DNA of 64,000 nt, from NCBI RefSeq assembly GCF_000143415.4, contig NW_003314285.1, positions 593,469 to 657,468 of the forward strand, given 5' to 3'. The notes under the pieces were generated by a model. That model saw nothing but the letters and a program-made list of their open reading frames with translations, was not told the origin of the DNA and did no database searches. A program made the translations under genes and the position numbers. Every line of letters starts with the position of its first letter. The first letter of the stretch is position 1. Of this stretch, positions 38,336 through 49,917 are shown one piece after another. Source of the stretch: Selaginella moellendorffii (lineage: Eukaryota > Streptophyta > Lycopodiopsida > Selaginellales > Selaginellaceae).

Positions 38336-38927
38336 TGGCATGTGGCCCTTTGCACTAGTATATCTTAATACCGGTCTGAGAAATAGAATGGCATGTGCCC
38401 TCAGGCCTTTTACTAAATCACCTTTGAAAGAAATGCAAGCCTCTATGTCGTAAAAAAAAGGTACTAGAGAAATTCCTTAATAATATGAATGTTATTTAGT
38501 TTCATGAAAATACACTAAGGGTCAAATGAGTTAAATGACTTCTCCAGACTAGCAATGCCTCTTGCTACACCTTCACAATTAGATTCGTTAGAAAAAGATA
38601 ACATTGAATAATATCTAAATGTTCTCACCATTAAGTTATATGTCTGGCTAATAGGAATGACGTTCATCTTGGAAAGCTCACCACACGCTCAATGAACAAA
38701 CAAATAGTGTGTGCGCGCATGCCATCGCTCTTCTTTAGCTTCAGATTCGGCTTGTTCACCTTGACAATGAGATTTTTTATACAACCAGATGGACTCAGTC
38801 TGGACACAAAGTCACCGCGCTAGTCACCATGCCCCAGATATGTCTAGCCCCTGGACAAAAAGCATATAATTTCACGTCATTTTCAAATACTTGAAAATTT
38901 GTACCTAGTCCCATTTTACTGAATAAA

Positions 38928-38951
38928 TCCCACTTTAACGAAATAGAGCTT
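38928..38951 (-). repeat. Terminal inverted repeat, element 2 (gene A side)
   Basis: Reverse complement of the 24-bp terminus, preceded by the gene A-side subterminal sequence found at the left end of element 1. Confidence 0.95.
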
Positions 38952-41900
38952 ATTCCAACATTGAGCCGTTGAAAGTGCCTCCAGTTCGCGAAGCGAAGGG
39001 GAAGGGGGTCGATCTGGAAACTACCCCGAAGCAGAAAAGGGTCGTCAAGCTCAAGCCGACGTCCGACTCTCCTCCAAAAAAGAAGCTACTCGGTGATGCC
39101 ATTGCCTCGGGTTCGAACACTACACCCACCAAAAAGAAGAGCCGCAAAGAGCAGAAAGAGCAAGAAGAGGCAGCAAAAATCGTTGCAGATAATAGTACTT
39201 GTTACTATTCCAACAAAGTATATACAATCGACGTGAGCCGTATCGATATCCAAAGCAAATACAACCACAGGCTAGTATCTGATGAGTGGGTGGAGAAACT
39301 GAAGCAAAAGATGCTGGCAAGTCCAGTAACACCCGACATCGCAGACGTGATCCCCTACTACCGAACAATGAAGGGCGAGACGAGGTTTCCAGACTTGATC
39401 AATAGGAAGGTGTTGGACGATCAGAACATCCGGTTCTATGCCGTCTCCGGGCAGCATTCTAGCTTGGCGATGCAAGAGATAGTTGTGGATATTATGGTGG
39501 GGGAGGAGGTGAAGAAAGTCTTCAAGACAAGAGTTGTCCGCCTGATAAAAGGCAACTCGCCCCTCCGATCTATCATATACATCTCCCACGCGCAGAATGT
39601 CAAGCAAGAAACGTGCTACAAATCGGGTCTGCACGAGACATTGGCACGAACACGGAAGCTCTGGGTTCAACTGAAGAAGCCACAAAAACCAGGACAAGGA
39701 CGTGCACTAGCAACTAGCGCCTGGCAGGTAAGCCTCGTTGCATGTGGCATAGCATGTGGCCTCACGCCATTTCCATTGCAGGAATTCTCGAGTCTTCTCT
39801 CAAAAACACTGGGGGTCAATGACACACTCAGCATCCATAACATTCTACTCGCGACAAAAGTTGTTTTTGACAAATGGGTAGATGTGCTGAGGAGGTACCA
39901 TGACGGGGAGTTGCCAAACTCAATGGGTGTGGAGGACGGCCGGAAACCCAATGATTTGAAGCTCAACGCCTTGCGTTTCTTGCGGTCTCTAGACGACGAC
40001 AACCTTCTGACAGTGGCTAATGCTCTTCTACGTGGTGAGGTAGTCTTCAACAAAACCAAAATGACTCCCGGCCATATTGTGACATACGAGGACTTGTGCA
40101 CGACTCTGAGAGCTCGTGCGCTATTGAAGGATTGGATCTTCGAGCAAGTGGCCGTGGAGAGGGTGAGCATCGACACCACGCAAGAGATGATGGAAGCGCT
40201 GGAGTTGTCAAATGAAGACATCGACGAGTACGTGAAGGGGGCCCCCAAGTTCATCGATCTGCTGCGGGATGCCACGAAAAGTAAAGCTGAGAAGTTGGAT
40301 CAGTATCCAAATTTCATTAAGATTGATGTCGACCGCCGGCTTCAGAAACAGCTCGACCCCGCAGCAGAGGCCTATCGAGAACCTTACCGGGTATACTTGA
40401 ATTCGGATGAGGATCAAAGGTGGAGGAGCATCGTTTCCCGCGGAGATGAGTAGGTCAAGAACATCTTTTGTGTGATGGACTTCACAAACGAGGAGATCAC
40501 TCATGCAGACGAAGTCAGCTCCATCATTGACTTAATGGTGGGACTTGCGGAGGTGGAATCTTCAGTCCACTATATGATCTACGACTCCGAATCCTATCAC
40601 AAGTTTTGGAAGGCCTTAAACGAGGTGAAGGCTCGGTTGAAAGGCAAGGAGATGCGGGAGATCCATGGGATAATGGCTAAGAAGAAGATACCGACGAATG
40701 TTCGCATCTTCACACTCGCCCTTGTTATTGGTCCTGCAGTAGAGTGGGACTGGAGTGACTTCCCAGCTTCGTTCGACAAGGCCAATCGAATTGATCTGAG
40801 GGAGGTCAATTTACCCGTGCCTGAGGAACTGAAGACGGCTATGGAGCTTTCGAATCCAAAGAAAGCTCCAGGTGCAGCATGGGAAATGCTCAGCTGGGTC
40901 TTCAACGCAATAGCGGGTGGGTCACCTCCTTCCGACTCCAAGGGCAAATGCGTTGTCGAGTACAACTGCGGCGGACTATTCTTTCGAGCCGCACTACTCA
41001 AGGGTGTCCCGTGTGTTGCGGTGACAAACTCCATTGAAGAGGTGACTTCAATGGAGCATATAATTATAGTTGCCAAAGAAAAACAGTATCTTCTCTGCGA
41101 ACCTGGTGAGTACACACTTTAAGTTTAAATGTTATCTCACAAGCTCTGTATGCAAGAGCGTGGCCACCCCCAGATGCTGAAATGGCGTTAACAGCTACTG
41201 TTGAAGATACCCATGTTGGGCCGAGCTCACAACCTGCACAAGGTAAAGTCACGTGAGGCCTCACGCCATTTTGATTATAGATCGTTGTGAATATTCAGAC
41301 ACGAGGACTGAAAAGCGCACTGGTGGCGCATCGAAGAAGGACAAACAGACAAGCAATAGGAAAAAAGGAGGTACAAATTATATTTGCAATGGCGTGTGGT
41401 CTCATGCCATTCCTTGCAGGAGACACTTCTTCAAAGGCAAAACAGGCAAGCACCAGCCAAGCTCAAACTAACAGTGGTCATAAAAAGCAAAAGCACGTTG
41501 GACAGTCGTCGAGATCAGAGGCGTTTGATTCGAAAAGGAAGAAGGGCAACGAAAAGATGATAGGTAATGCCTCGCAGTTATGGCGTGTGTGCTCATGCCA
41601 TTCATTGCAGATCAAGGGCTGAGTGAAAGCAGGCAGTCACCACCTCCTGACTCAGATTCCTATGGCGGACTCCCCTTCCCCAATCTCAATGGAGAGGTAC
41701 AATGGATGAGGGAAGCTTTTCAAGTCAGGGCCACGTTTTTCTCATCTCGTCGTCTTCGAAGGGTGCAAGAACGTGCAGAAACCATGTTAAGACAGTCGGG
41801 TGAGGATACGGTCCTAGGTCACGCACTAAAACAGGCTATGGATGTCTTGTATTTTGAGATGGAGACTCGGCCAGATGATTTTCCCAAGATGGTCCTGGAA

Positions 41901-43907
41901 GAACAAGCCATCCAGCCTGAGCAGCCTATGGAAGAAATGCAGGAGGGGGATGAGGAGCCAGAGAAAGATAATGAGCAGGAAGAGCAGAAGGACGAAGAGG
42001 AGGACAAAGAAGAGGAGGACGAAGAAGAGGAGGACGAAGAGGACTTGGATGGTCCTCACAATGGTGACGATAACGACGACGACGATGATGACGACGATGG
42101 CCAGCCTGAGGTGGCCAAAGAGCAGCGGAGGAAGGTCATACAAGACAAACCATCAGGTAAATAATAGTACATCCATTCCTAACCTTTTACCATTTCTAAC
42201 ATTGTCCATGTAGGTCGCAGAGCAAATGGTAAGTAGAGATTATTCAGTTGAATTTACAAACTCTAGCCTTTAGTGTCGAGGAAGGATAGTGCCAAGCAAG
42301 GGTCGAAACGTATGTCCAATCCTTCAGAATCAGCAGTGCGCCCAAGTGATATCGGTCCTAGTTCCTCAATAGCAATTGATGGTAAATACAGTATAGTCGA
42401 TTCAATGTGCTAATGAGTTTGTTTTTAGTAGCACGGGAGGATACCATCTCAATCGAAGGGAGATATTTGGACATGCATATGGATCCGCCAGTGGACTCTA
42501 CTTGCCTGCAAGAGTCATTAGAGCTGGTGGAGGCTACTATCCATATCAACACCAAGCAAGCTGACCACGCTCCACTTGATGCTGCCCATACCACTGAGTC
42601 AATCTTGTCCACGTATCCAACTGACGGTGACCAGGCGCTATTGGACCCGCATGAGGTCTGGTCGTATCCTCATTTCCAACGGACTCAACGTGTGCCCAAT
42701 CGTCTGACTACGCGCCGTTGGAACCTCCCTACACCGCCCCTGCTGCCTGTTCGGTCATGTCCACTTTGCCAACGGAGGCACCAGCTGAAATGGCGTGTGA
42801 TCACACGCCATCGGAACCACCCCATGCCACTGTTGAGCCAGTTGTACCAGAGTCTACAGCTGAAATGGCATGTGCCCACACGCCATCGGATGCGATTGAC
42901 CCCACATTGCAAAGGAGAGTATTTCCGCCCTTCACGTTTCCTCGACCAAAACCCTCTCAACGACCATCGGGAGCACCATTCGCTAATATTGTAGATGGTA
43001 AAATTGACTTGTACCATTTTTTATGCTGACGCATTTCATTTCAGAGTCACGGCAAAGGTACTGTATCATTTTTGATCTGAACGGTGTCCTTTTCTCCCAT
43101 GAGCGTGGCTCGTCCTCAAATGTCATTGCACCCTCCAAAGCCTGCGGTCGCAAGTTGGTCAAAAGAGACAGATTCACATTAATCACACGGGAGAAACTGC
43201 GGGATCTAATAATGACCATGCGACACTTAAAACAGAGGGCCGGGTTCAATTTGCAATTGGGAGTTTGGACATCCATGATGAGCCACAATGCATTAACGTT
43301 GCTACAGATGATGCACGATCTGACGCGAGTAATATTACCATTTGACTTTCTCCTAACGCAGGAGGATTGCTTGACTATGGTCCATGTGAGGGGTAGCAAG
43401 CCCATCTTCGTCAAGCCAGAGGCTGTAGTGATGAACCGGACTGCTAGCTCAAGTGAAATCCTCATCATCGATGACTCGCCGATTAAAACTGCAGCGAACA
43501 CGCACACATATGCAGTGCACCCCATCTCTTGCAGTATGGAAACTAGGGAGAAGAAACCGTATGTTCTGGGGGACCTTGCAAAACGGCTTGGAGCGATGGT
43601 GACAGAGAACCGGCCAGTCCAGGAGGTGGCTGCAGAAATCAACCAAATGGCAGATGGAACGGTATATCAAAAGCCATTTGATCGGACAGACACCAGTCAT
43701 CATTTATGGCATGTATATTATCTAGCCAAGCACTATCCGCATCTCCATAATCTGCTCAACCGGATGGGTTCTTCGACCACTGAACATGAGCGTGGACGTA
43801 TTAGAGAAGAGATGGCATTACTATTGGGTTTAAATCCTGATAGTGTGGAGAGTGATGAAATTCCAAGATTATTGTATAGGCGTTGGAGGCAAAAAATAAC
43901 AGTCTGA

Positions 43908-44325
43908 GATGGCATGTATTTATTTAAAAATGTAACTTATTATGGCATGGGGTTCCATGCCATTGTATTAATATTAAAAGACAATTCTTTGAGAGGATTT
44001 GCATTATACTAGAAGTGTTACAGCATGTTATTGGAAGTCTACGAAGTTGTTTTATTAATAAGGGGAAAGTAAAGATTGAATGGGGACTTGGGCTCCACCT
44101 AGACTTGGAGCAACTGAGCCAATATTAAAAGGATGGAAAGAAATTGGACGACGATGACAAGGAGAAGAGAGAGGTGAAGCAGTGGCAGGGGGAGGAGAAG
44201 TGATTGAGTAGACATTTCCTTGTTTAAAATAAAATGGCATGTGCCTCAATGCAGTTGAATTTTGTTATATTTATATACTATATAAAGGTTTGGAAACCTT
44301 ATTTTACAAGTGGGATAATGACAAT
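43908..44325. other. Gene B-side subterminal region, element 1
   Basis: Non-coding, conserved at 26587-27004 and 46818-47235. Holds a palindrome at 43942-43963 (ATGGCATG-GGGTTC-CATGCCAT) just past the gene B stop. Confidence 0.6.
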
Positions 44326-44349
44326 TCCCACTTTAACGAAATAGAGCTT
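44326..44349 (-). repeat. Terminal inverted repeat, element 1 (gene B side)
   Basis: Reverse complement of the 24-bp terminus; inside it lies the gene B-side subterminal sequence, where GTGGGA and TCCCAC can pair as a small hairpin. Confidence 0.95.
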
Positions 44350-44353
44350 TTTA

Positions 44354-45843
44354 GTCATTTAACCACACTTCCAACCATTTGGAGGAGTCTCACTCACAAC
44401 CTCCATAAGTCCTATTCCGGACTTGGGGACTTGCTAGCCCCAAGAATGGCCCCCGTGCCACTCAACCGTTGCACTTGGTCCAAGTGCTCCACGTGTTTGG
44501 TCCCATGACTGACACTCAAAGGTACCACTGACAATTCGGCCCGTTACGCTAAGGCCATACCTATTCACCTTTGCTGCACTAGTGGTCCAATACCACTTGC
44601 ATCATAGTCCCGTCTCTCCAAGACTGGGCTATCCATCCACGAATGGTTTTCCCAAATCCACTTCTTAGCATCCTTAGGATGCCCACAAACATGGGGAATA
44701 GCCTTCTCCAATATCCCTTTATCAATTCTTACCAAGTCACTTTCCAGTCCATGGCCATGTTCACCAACACTGGCACTAGATCAAGGCCCGCAGGCCCGGC
44801 CACTAAGTCCCATTGTCCTTTAGGACTTCCTCACCATGTGATTGTATCCTTAGTCACTACACTAGAGGACTGTTCCTCCTCCTTTCCCCAGTTTAGGACT
44901 TTGGGACAACATTTTGGAATACTATGGCCCTACACGAGCCCCGTGGGTACTCTCCCCACCTTCCGCCTTTAGGTGCTCTAGCCATGGGCTTAGAGCAAGG
45001 TTCCGTTGAGCCATGCCAGGTATCTAAGTAGGTAGTGCCACCCACACTTGGACTGGGAACATCGGCCAGTTGATCTCCCAAGGGAACTAGAGCCGGCTCT
45101 TGAACACTTCACCAAGCTACCCCACTTGTCGGTTCGTATTCACTTTAGTCTTGGACTTCCCAGTGGTCAGATCATCACCCAACACTGGGTCTGGCCTTCC
45201 TGGGCCAAACTAGCCTTTCCTAACCAAACTGGCTCCACTGGAGTCCTCCCCCTTACTATACTTTTGGAGCTCACCAAACCCCCCAAGGTTTGGGAGACGA
45301 ACGCTTTGGGCTTTCACCCTCTCAAACTCGAACTTGGACTCGGATTCAGACTCGGACTCAGACTCAGACGCGGGCTCAGGCTCGGTCTCGGCCTTGGCCT
45401 CGGGCTGGTCTCGGTCCCGGTCTTGGTCTCGGTCTTGGTCTCGGTCTCGGTCTCGGTCCCGGTCTCGGTCTCGACCTCGGACTCCATCTCGGGTCCATCT
45501 CGAACTCCATCTTGGACTCCATCTCAAACTCCGTCTCGGACTCCATCTCGGACTCCGTCTCGAACTCCATCTCGGGTCCATCTCGGACTCCATGTTAGGT
45601 CCATCTCAGACACTTCCACGTGTCATGTATTAGTCCTTTTTGGGTCCCTTTTTAGAGCCTCGCTTATTGCTCGCTTCGTGCTCATTCATCGAGCACTTTG
45701 TTGGGAGTTCCACTCCCGCTCTCGACCTATCAAGTCAGAGCTTTTAGTCCAAACGTGTTACGCTTGTTTGGCTTTCACATTGGCCACTACCACGTGGTGC
45801 CCTTTTGGCTCCACTTTGGGGCCTAGGGATTTTGTGTCTCACA
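44354..45843 (-). repeat. L2-Z 5' LTR, remainder (right of element 1)
   Basis: Continues from GTCATTTAACCACAC, matching 5745-7308 of the intact sister LTR, to CTCACA at 45843. CTCGGA-type tract at about 45323-45606. Total LTR length without element 1 is 1521 bp. Confidence 0.87.
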
Positions 45844-46084
45844 GAGAGTTGCTCTGTGGTCCGGTTCCATCACTCCTTAGCTCCATGCTTGGGAGTTTAG
45901 CACCGTTCCTTCATTCAGTGGCCCAAGGCCCTGAACCTCAAGTTCCACACCACTGTCATATGGACATGTGGCATGTGACATGTGGCATATGACATGTGGC
46001 ACATGAAGGGTTTAGGTTCCGCTTTGTGGTGTTATCCTATGGTAACTCACCATAGGATAAAGGGTAAAAACCACGTATGCTATA
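45844..46084 (+). repeat. L3 3' LTR, second part
   Basis: Continues the L3 LTR after L2-Z. The segment around 45905-45960 (CATTCAGTGGCC..TTCCACACCAC) is the reverse complement of the start of 59262-59320, and its end GGTAAAAACCACGTATGCTATA pairs with the reversed solo LTR start at 46702. Together with 11811-12665 it gives 1096 bp, close to the 1100 bp of the solo copy. Contains short GACATGTGGCAT repeats at 45960-46005. Confidence 0.75.
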
Positions 46085-46701
46085 GTTTGACACTAAAGGC
46101 TCACCATGCCTTTCCTACCCCCTAAGGAATATAGTCTCTCTAACTTAGAGACTCATTAAACCACTTATAGTGGTCCTTCTTTTTTTCTTTATTTAGTTCA
46201 TACTAAACTTGTTAGAGACACCTTCTCTATTTCAATTTGACTACTCATTCAGGAGTAGTCTCAGCCTCTATCAGCATAACTATCACACTTTGGAACTTTT
46301 ACTTTTGACTTTCTCAAAATCAATTTCTTAAATGTTTCCAACATCTTACATTGCATGTATTGTGCAAATTCCATTTTCCCATCCTAGGAAGTTCTTTACT
46401 TAAGGGCACTATCATCCTCTCTCCTATTTCATACTCTAGGCATTAAATTCCATTTTTCCATAATTTATGCTTGGGCTATCCATAGCCTTATCATTTGGCT
46501 ACCTTGCCACTCCCTCCCTTTGAGCTTTCACATTTGCTAAATTAGAGCATTTAGGAATTCATCTTAGAAAACATATTCTTTTTCTCACGATCCGTTAGCA
46601 TCCAACATATAAATGTTCTTTGCTCAACTTTGTTGTTTGGATTTCCTCTAATGATTCCATGGCTCAAACTTGGCCACTAGTCTTTTGCTCATATCTGTTG
46701 A
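46085..46701 (-). mobile_element. L2 copy Y internal region, first part (non-coding)
   Basis: Begins GTTTGACACTAAAGGCTCACC, matching L2-X from about 7423 and L2-Z from about 15657, i.e. roughly 115-120 bp inside the element. Stops at CTGTTGA, the target of the solo L3 LTR, and resumes at 60275. Confidence 0.72.
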
Positions 46702-46793
46702 TGTAGCGCATATGGTTTTTACCTGATTTACCATAGGATAACCATGAAGTAGAACCTAAACCCTCTATGTGCCACATACCACATATTACATAT
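46702..46793 (-). repeat. Reversed solo L3 LTR, first part
   Basis: TGTAGCGCATATGG.. to the ATAT target of element 3. Target duplication of the LTR: GTTGA (46697-46701) and GTTTA (60270-60274), one mismatch. With 59262-60269 the LTR totals 1100 bp. Confidence 0.78.
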
Positions 46794-46817
46794 AAGCTCT
46801 ATTTCGTTAAAGTGGGA
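46794..46817 (+). repeat. Terminal inverted repeat, element 3 (gene B side)
   Basis: Same 24 bp; target copy ATAT precedes it at 46790-46793. The inverted pair AAGGTTT-CC-AAACCTT follows at 46843-46858. Confidence 0.95.
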
Positions 46818-46890
46818 ATTGTCATTATCCCACTTGTAAAATAAGGTTTCCAAACCTTTATATAGTATATAAATATAACAAAATTCAACT

Positions 46891-47240
46891 GCATTGAGGC
46901 ACATGCCATTTTATTTTAAACAAGGAAATGTCTACTCAATCACTTCTCCTCCCCCTGCCACTGCTTCACCTCTCTCTTCTCCTTGTCATCGTCGTCCAAT
47001 TTCTTTCCATCCTTTTAATATTGGCTCAGTTGCTTCGAGTCTAGGTGGAGCCCAAGTCCCCATTCAATCTTTACTTTCCCATTATTAATAAAACAACTTC
47101 GTAGACTTCCAATAACATGCTGTAACACTTCTAGTATAATGCAAATCCTCTCAAAGAATTGTCTTTTAATATTAATACAATTGCATGGAACACCATGCCA
47201 TAATAAGTTACATTTTTAAATAAATACATGCCATCTCAGA
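46891..47240. repeat. Palindrome copies beyond gene B stop, element 3
   Basis: Partial copies at 46891-46910 and 47225-47238, and a fuller one at 47181-47201 (TGCATGGAACACCATGCCA). The element 1 counterpart at 43942-43963 is better preserved. Confidence 0.7.
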
Positions 47241-48256
47241 CTGTTATTTTTTGCCTCCAACGCCTATACAATAATCTTGGAATTTCATCACTCTCCACAC
47301 TATCAGGATTTAAACCCAATAGTAATGCCATCTCTTCTCTAATACGTCCACGCTCATGTTCAGTGGTCGAAGAACCCATCCGGTTGAGCAGATTATGGAG
47401 ATGCGGATAGTGCTTGGCTAGATAATATACATGCCATAAATGATGACTGGTGTCTGTCCGATCAAATGGCTTCTGATATACCGTTCCATCTGCCATTTGG
47501 TTGATTTCTGCAGCCACCTCCTGGACTGGCCGGTTCTCTATCACCATCGCTCCAAGCCGTTTTGCAAGGTCCCCCAGAACATACGGTTTCTTCTCCCTAG
47601 TTTCCATACTGCAAGAGATGGGGTGCACTGCATATGTGTGCGTGTTCGCTGCAGTTTTAATCGGCGAGTCATCGATGATGAGGATTTCACTTGAGCTAGC
47701 AGTCCGGTTCATCACTACAGCCTCTGGCTTGACGAAGATGGGCTTGCTACCCCTCACATGGACCATAGTCAAGCAATCCTCCTGCGTTAGGAGAAAGTCA
47801 AATGGTAATATTACTCGCGTCTGATCGTGCATCATCTGTAGCAACGTTAATGCATTGTGGCGCATCATGGATGTCCAAACTCCCAATTGCAAATTGAACC
47901 CGGCCCTCTGTTTTAAGTGTCGCATGGTCATTATTAGATCCCGCAGTTTCTCCCGTGTGATTAATGTGAATCTGTCTCTTTTGACCAACTTGCGACCGCA
48001 GGCTTTGGAGGGTGCAATGACATTCGAGGACGAGCCACGCTCATGGGAGAAAAGGACACCGTTCAGATCAAAAACGATACAGTACCTTCGCCGTGACTCT
48101 GAAATGAAATGCGTCAGCATAAAAAATGGTACAAGTCAATTTTACCATCTACAATATTAGCGAATGTTGCTCCCGATGGTCATTGAGAGGGTTTTGGTCG
48201 AGGAAACGTGAAGGGCGGAAATACTCTCCTCTGCAATGTGGGGTCAATCGCATCCG

Positions 48257-48353
48257 ATGGCGTGTGGGCACATGCCATTTCAGTTGTAGACTCTGGTACA
48301 ACTGGCTCAACAGTGGCATGGGGTGGTTCCGATGGCGTGTGATCACACGCCAT
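48257..48353. repeat. Two palindromes in coding exon 10 of gene B, element 3
   Basis: 48257-48278 and a perfect one at 48332-48353 (ATGGCGTG-TGATCA-CACGCCAT). On the coding strand they encode EMACAHTPSDA and EMACDHTPSEP, two paralogous peptides. Present in elements 1 and 2 as well. Confidence 0.9.
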
Positions 48354-49563
48354 TTCAGCTGGTGCCTCCGTTGGCAAAGTGGACATGACCGAACAGGCAG
48401 CAGGGGCGGTGTAGGGAGGTTCCAACAGCGCGTAGTCAGATGATTGGGCACACGTTGAGTCCATTGGAAATGAGGATACGACCGGCTCGGCGGCTGGGGC
48501 GGCCTCATGTGGGTCCAATGGCGCCTGGTCACCGTCAGTTGGATACGTGGACAAGATTGACTCAGTGGTATGGGCAGCATCAAGTGGAGCGTGGTCAGCT
48601 TGCTTGGCGTTGATATGGATAGTGGCCTCCACCAGCTCTGATGACTCTTGCAGCCAAGTAGAGTCCACTGGCGGATCCATATGCATGTCCAAATATCTCC
48701 CTTCGATTGAGATGGTATCCTCCCGTGCTACTAAAAACAAACTCATTAGCACATTGAATCGACTATACTGTATTTACCATCAACTGCTATTGAGGAACTA
48801 GGACCGATATCACTTGAGCGCACTGCTGATTCTGAAGGATTGGACATACGTTTCGACCCTTGCTTGGCACTATCCTTCCTCGACACTAAAGGCTAGAGTT
48901 TGTAAATTCAACTGAATAATCTCTACTTACCATTTGCTCTGCGACCTACATGGACAATGTTAGAAATGGTAAAAGGTTAGGAATGGATGTATTATAATTT
49001 ACCTGATGGTTTGTCTTGTATGACCTTCCTCCGCCGCTCTTTGGCCACCTCAGGCTGGCCATCGTCGTCATCATCGTCGTCGTCGTTATTGTGATCGTCA
49101 CCATTGTGAGGACCATCCAAGTCCTCTTCGTCCTCCTCTTCTTTGTCCTCCTCTTCTTTGTCCTCCTCTTCGTCCTTCTGCTCTTCTTGCTCATTATCTT
49201 TCTCTGGCTCCTCATCCCCCTCCTGCATTTCTTCCATAGGCTGCTCAGGCTGGATGGCTTGTTCTTCCAGGACCATCTTGGGAAAATCATCTGGCCGAGT
49301 CTCCATCTCAAAATACAAGACATCCATAGCTTGTTTTAGTGCGTGACCTAGGACCGTATCCTCACCCGACTGTCTTAACATGGTTTCTGCACGTTCTTGC
49401 ACCCTTCGAAGACGACGAGATGAGAAAAACGTGGCCCTGCCTTGAAAAGCTTCCCTCATCCATTGTACCTCTCCATTGAGATTGGGGAAGGGGAGTCCGC
49501 CATAGGAATCTGAGTCATGAGGTGGTGACTGCCTGCTTTCACTCAGCCCTTGATCTGCAATGA

Positions 49564-49585
49564 ATGGCATGAGCACACACGCCAT
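49564..49585. repeat. Palindrome in gene B intron 6 (47 nt), element 3
   Basis: ATGGCATG-AGCACA-CACGCCAT within intron 49601-49555, ending a few bases before the acceptor-side TTCATTGCAG. Confidence 0.9.
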
Positions 49586-49754
49586 AACCGCGAGGCATTA
49601 CCTATCATCTTTTCGTTGCCCTTCTTCCTTTTCGAATCAAACACCTCTGATCTCGACGACTGTCCAACGTGCTTTCGCTTTTTATGACCACTGTCAGTTT
49701 GAGCTTGGCTGGTGCTTGCCTGTTTTGCCTTTGAAGAAGTTTCTCCTGCAAGGA

Positions 49755-49776
49755 ATGGCATGAGACCACACGCCAT
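49755..49776. repeat. Palindrome in gene B intron 5 (49 nt), element 3
   Basis: ATGGCATG-AGACCA-CACGCCAT within intron 49794-49746. Confidence 0.9.
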
Positions 49777-49895
49777 TGCAAATATAATTTGTACCTCCTT
49801 TTTTCCTATTGCTTTTCTGTTTGTCCTTCTTCGATGCGCCACCAGTGCGCTTTTCAGTCCTCGTGTCTAAATATTCACAACGATCTATAATCAAA

Positions 49896-49917
49896 ATGGC
49901 GTGAGGCCTCACGTGAC
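49896..49917. repeat. Palindrome in gene B intron 4 (38 nt), element 3
   Basis: GTGAGGCCTCAC core; the palindrome makes up more than half of a 38-nt intron (49922-49885). Confidence 0.88.

Larger units (their letters stand above)
26563..38951. mobile_element. Element 2: 12,389-bp DNA transposon nested in gene B of element 1
   Basis: TIRs 26563-26586 and 38928-38951; target duplication ATTC at 26559-26562 and 38952-38955. Removing it restores exon 2 of element 1's gene B: TATATTC before joins CAACATTGAGCCG after, as in the uninterrupted copies. Gene B (27005-32627, minus) is open over all exons, gene A (35194-38335, plus) has one nonsense codon. Confidence 0.95.
25917..43907 (+). pseudogene. 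Gene B of element 1: split by element 2, plus nonsense and frameshift
   Basis: Start ATG at 25917-25919 directly before a GT donor; exon 2 is 26159-26562 joined to 38956-39727; then 39782-41105, 41144-41242, 41281-41370, 41420-41563, 41611-42156, 42214-42228, 42274-42381, 42429-42997, 43045-43907. Three independent lesions: insertion of element 2, a TAG at 40451-40453 (CAG in the other copies), and a net 16-bp deletion in exon 10 near 42655 that shifts the frame. Exon 2 also lacks one codon and exon 7 two codons relative to elements 2 and 3. The HAD part at the end is still open and keeps its DLNGVL motif. Confidence 0.88.
19606..44349. mobile_element. Element 1: ~12.35-kb DNA transposon, interrupted by element 2
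   Basis: 24-bp TIRs at 19606-19629 and 44326-44349 (AAGCTCTATTTCG...), flanked by TTTA at 19602-19605 and 44350-44353. Removing element 2 and one ATTC copy leaves about 12.35 kb, the size of elements 2 and 3. Gene A (minus, 20222-23363) and gene B (plus, 25917-43907) diverge from a 2.5-kb middle region. Orientation is opposite to elements 2 and 3. Both genes are broken, making it the most decayed of the three, in line with being the host of element 2. Confidence 0.93.
12666..45843 (-). mobile_element. L2 copy Z: non-coding LTR element with rearranged left end, host of elements 1 and 2
   Basis: Right LTR 19575-19605 plus 44354-45843 (split by element 1), primer-binding site at 19560-19573, internal region 15538-19574, left LTR 14180-15537 truncated, then an inverted LTR 12666-14178 joined head to head. 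The whole interrupts the L3 LTR. The flanks (TGTAA left, GAGAG right) do not match, as expected if the left end was rearranged. No coding capacity of its own. Confidence 0.7.

Noticed and set aside
19606-44349. Helitron, Maverick/Polinton, or virus insertion as explanation of the large elements
   Set aside because: No Rep/helicase, no type B DNA polymerase, no capsid or integrase gene; TIRs and 4-bp duplications fit a cut-and-paste DNA transposon.
12666-45843. Target duplication for L2-Z
   Set aside because: Flanks TGTAA and GAGAG do not match; the left end is rearranged.
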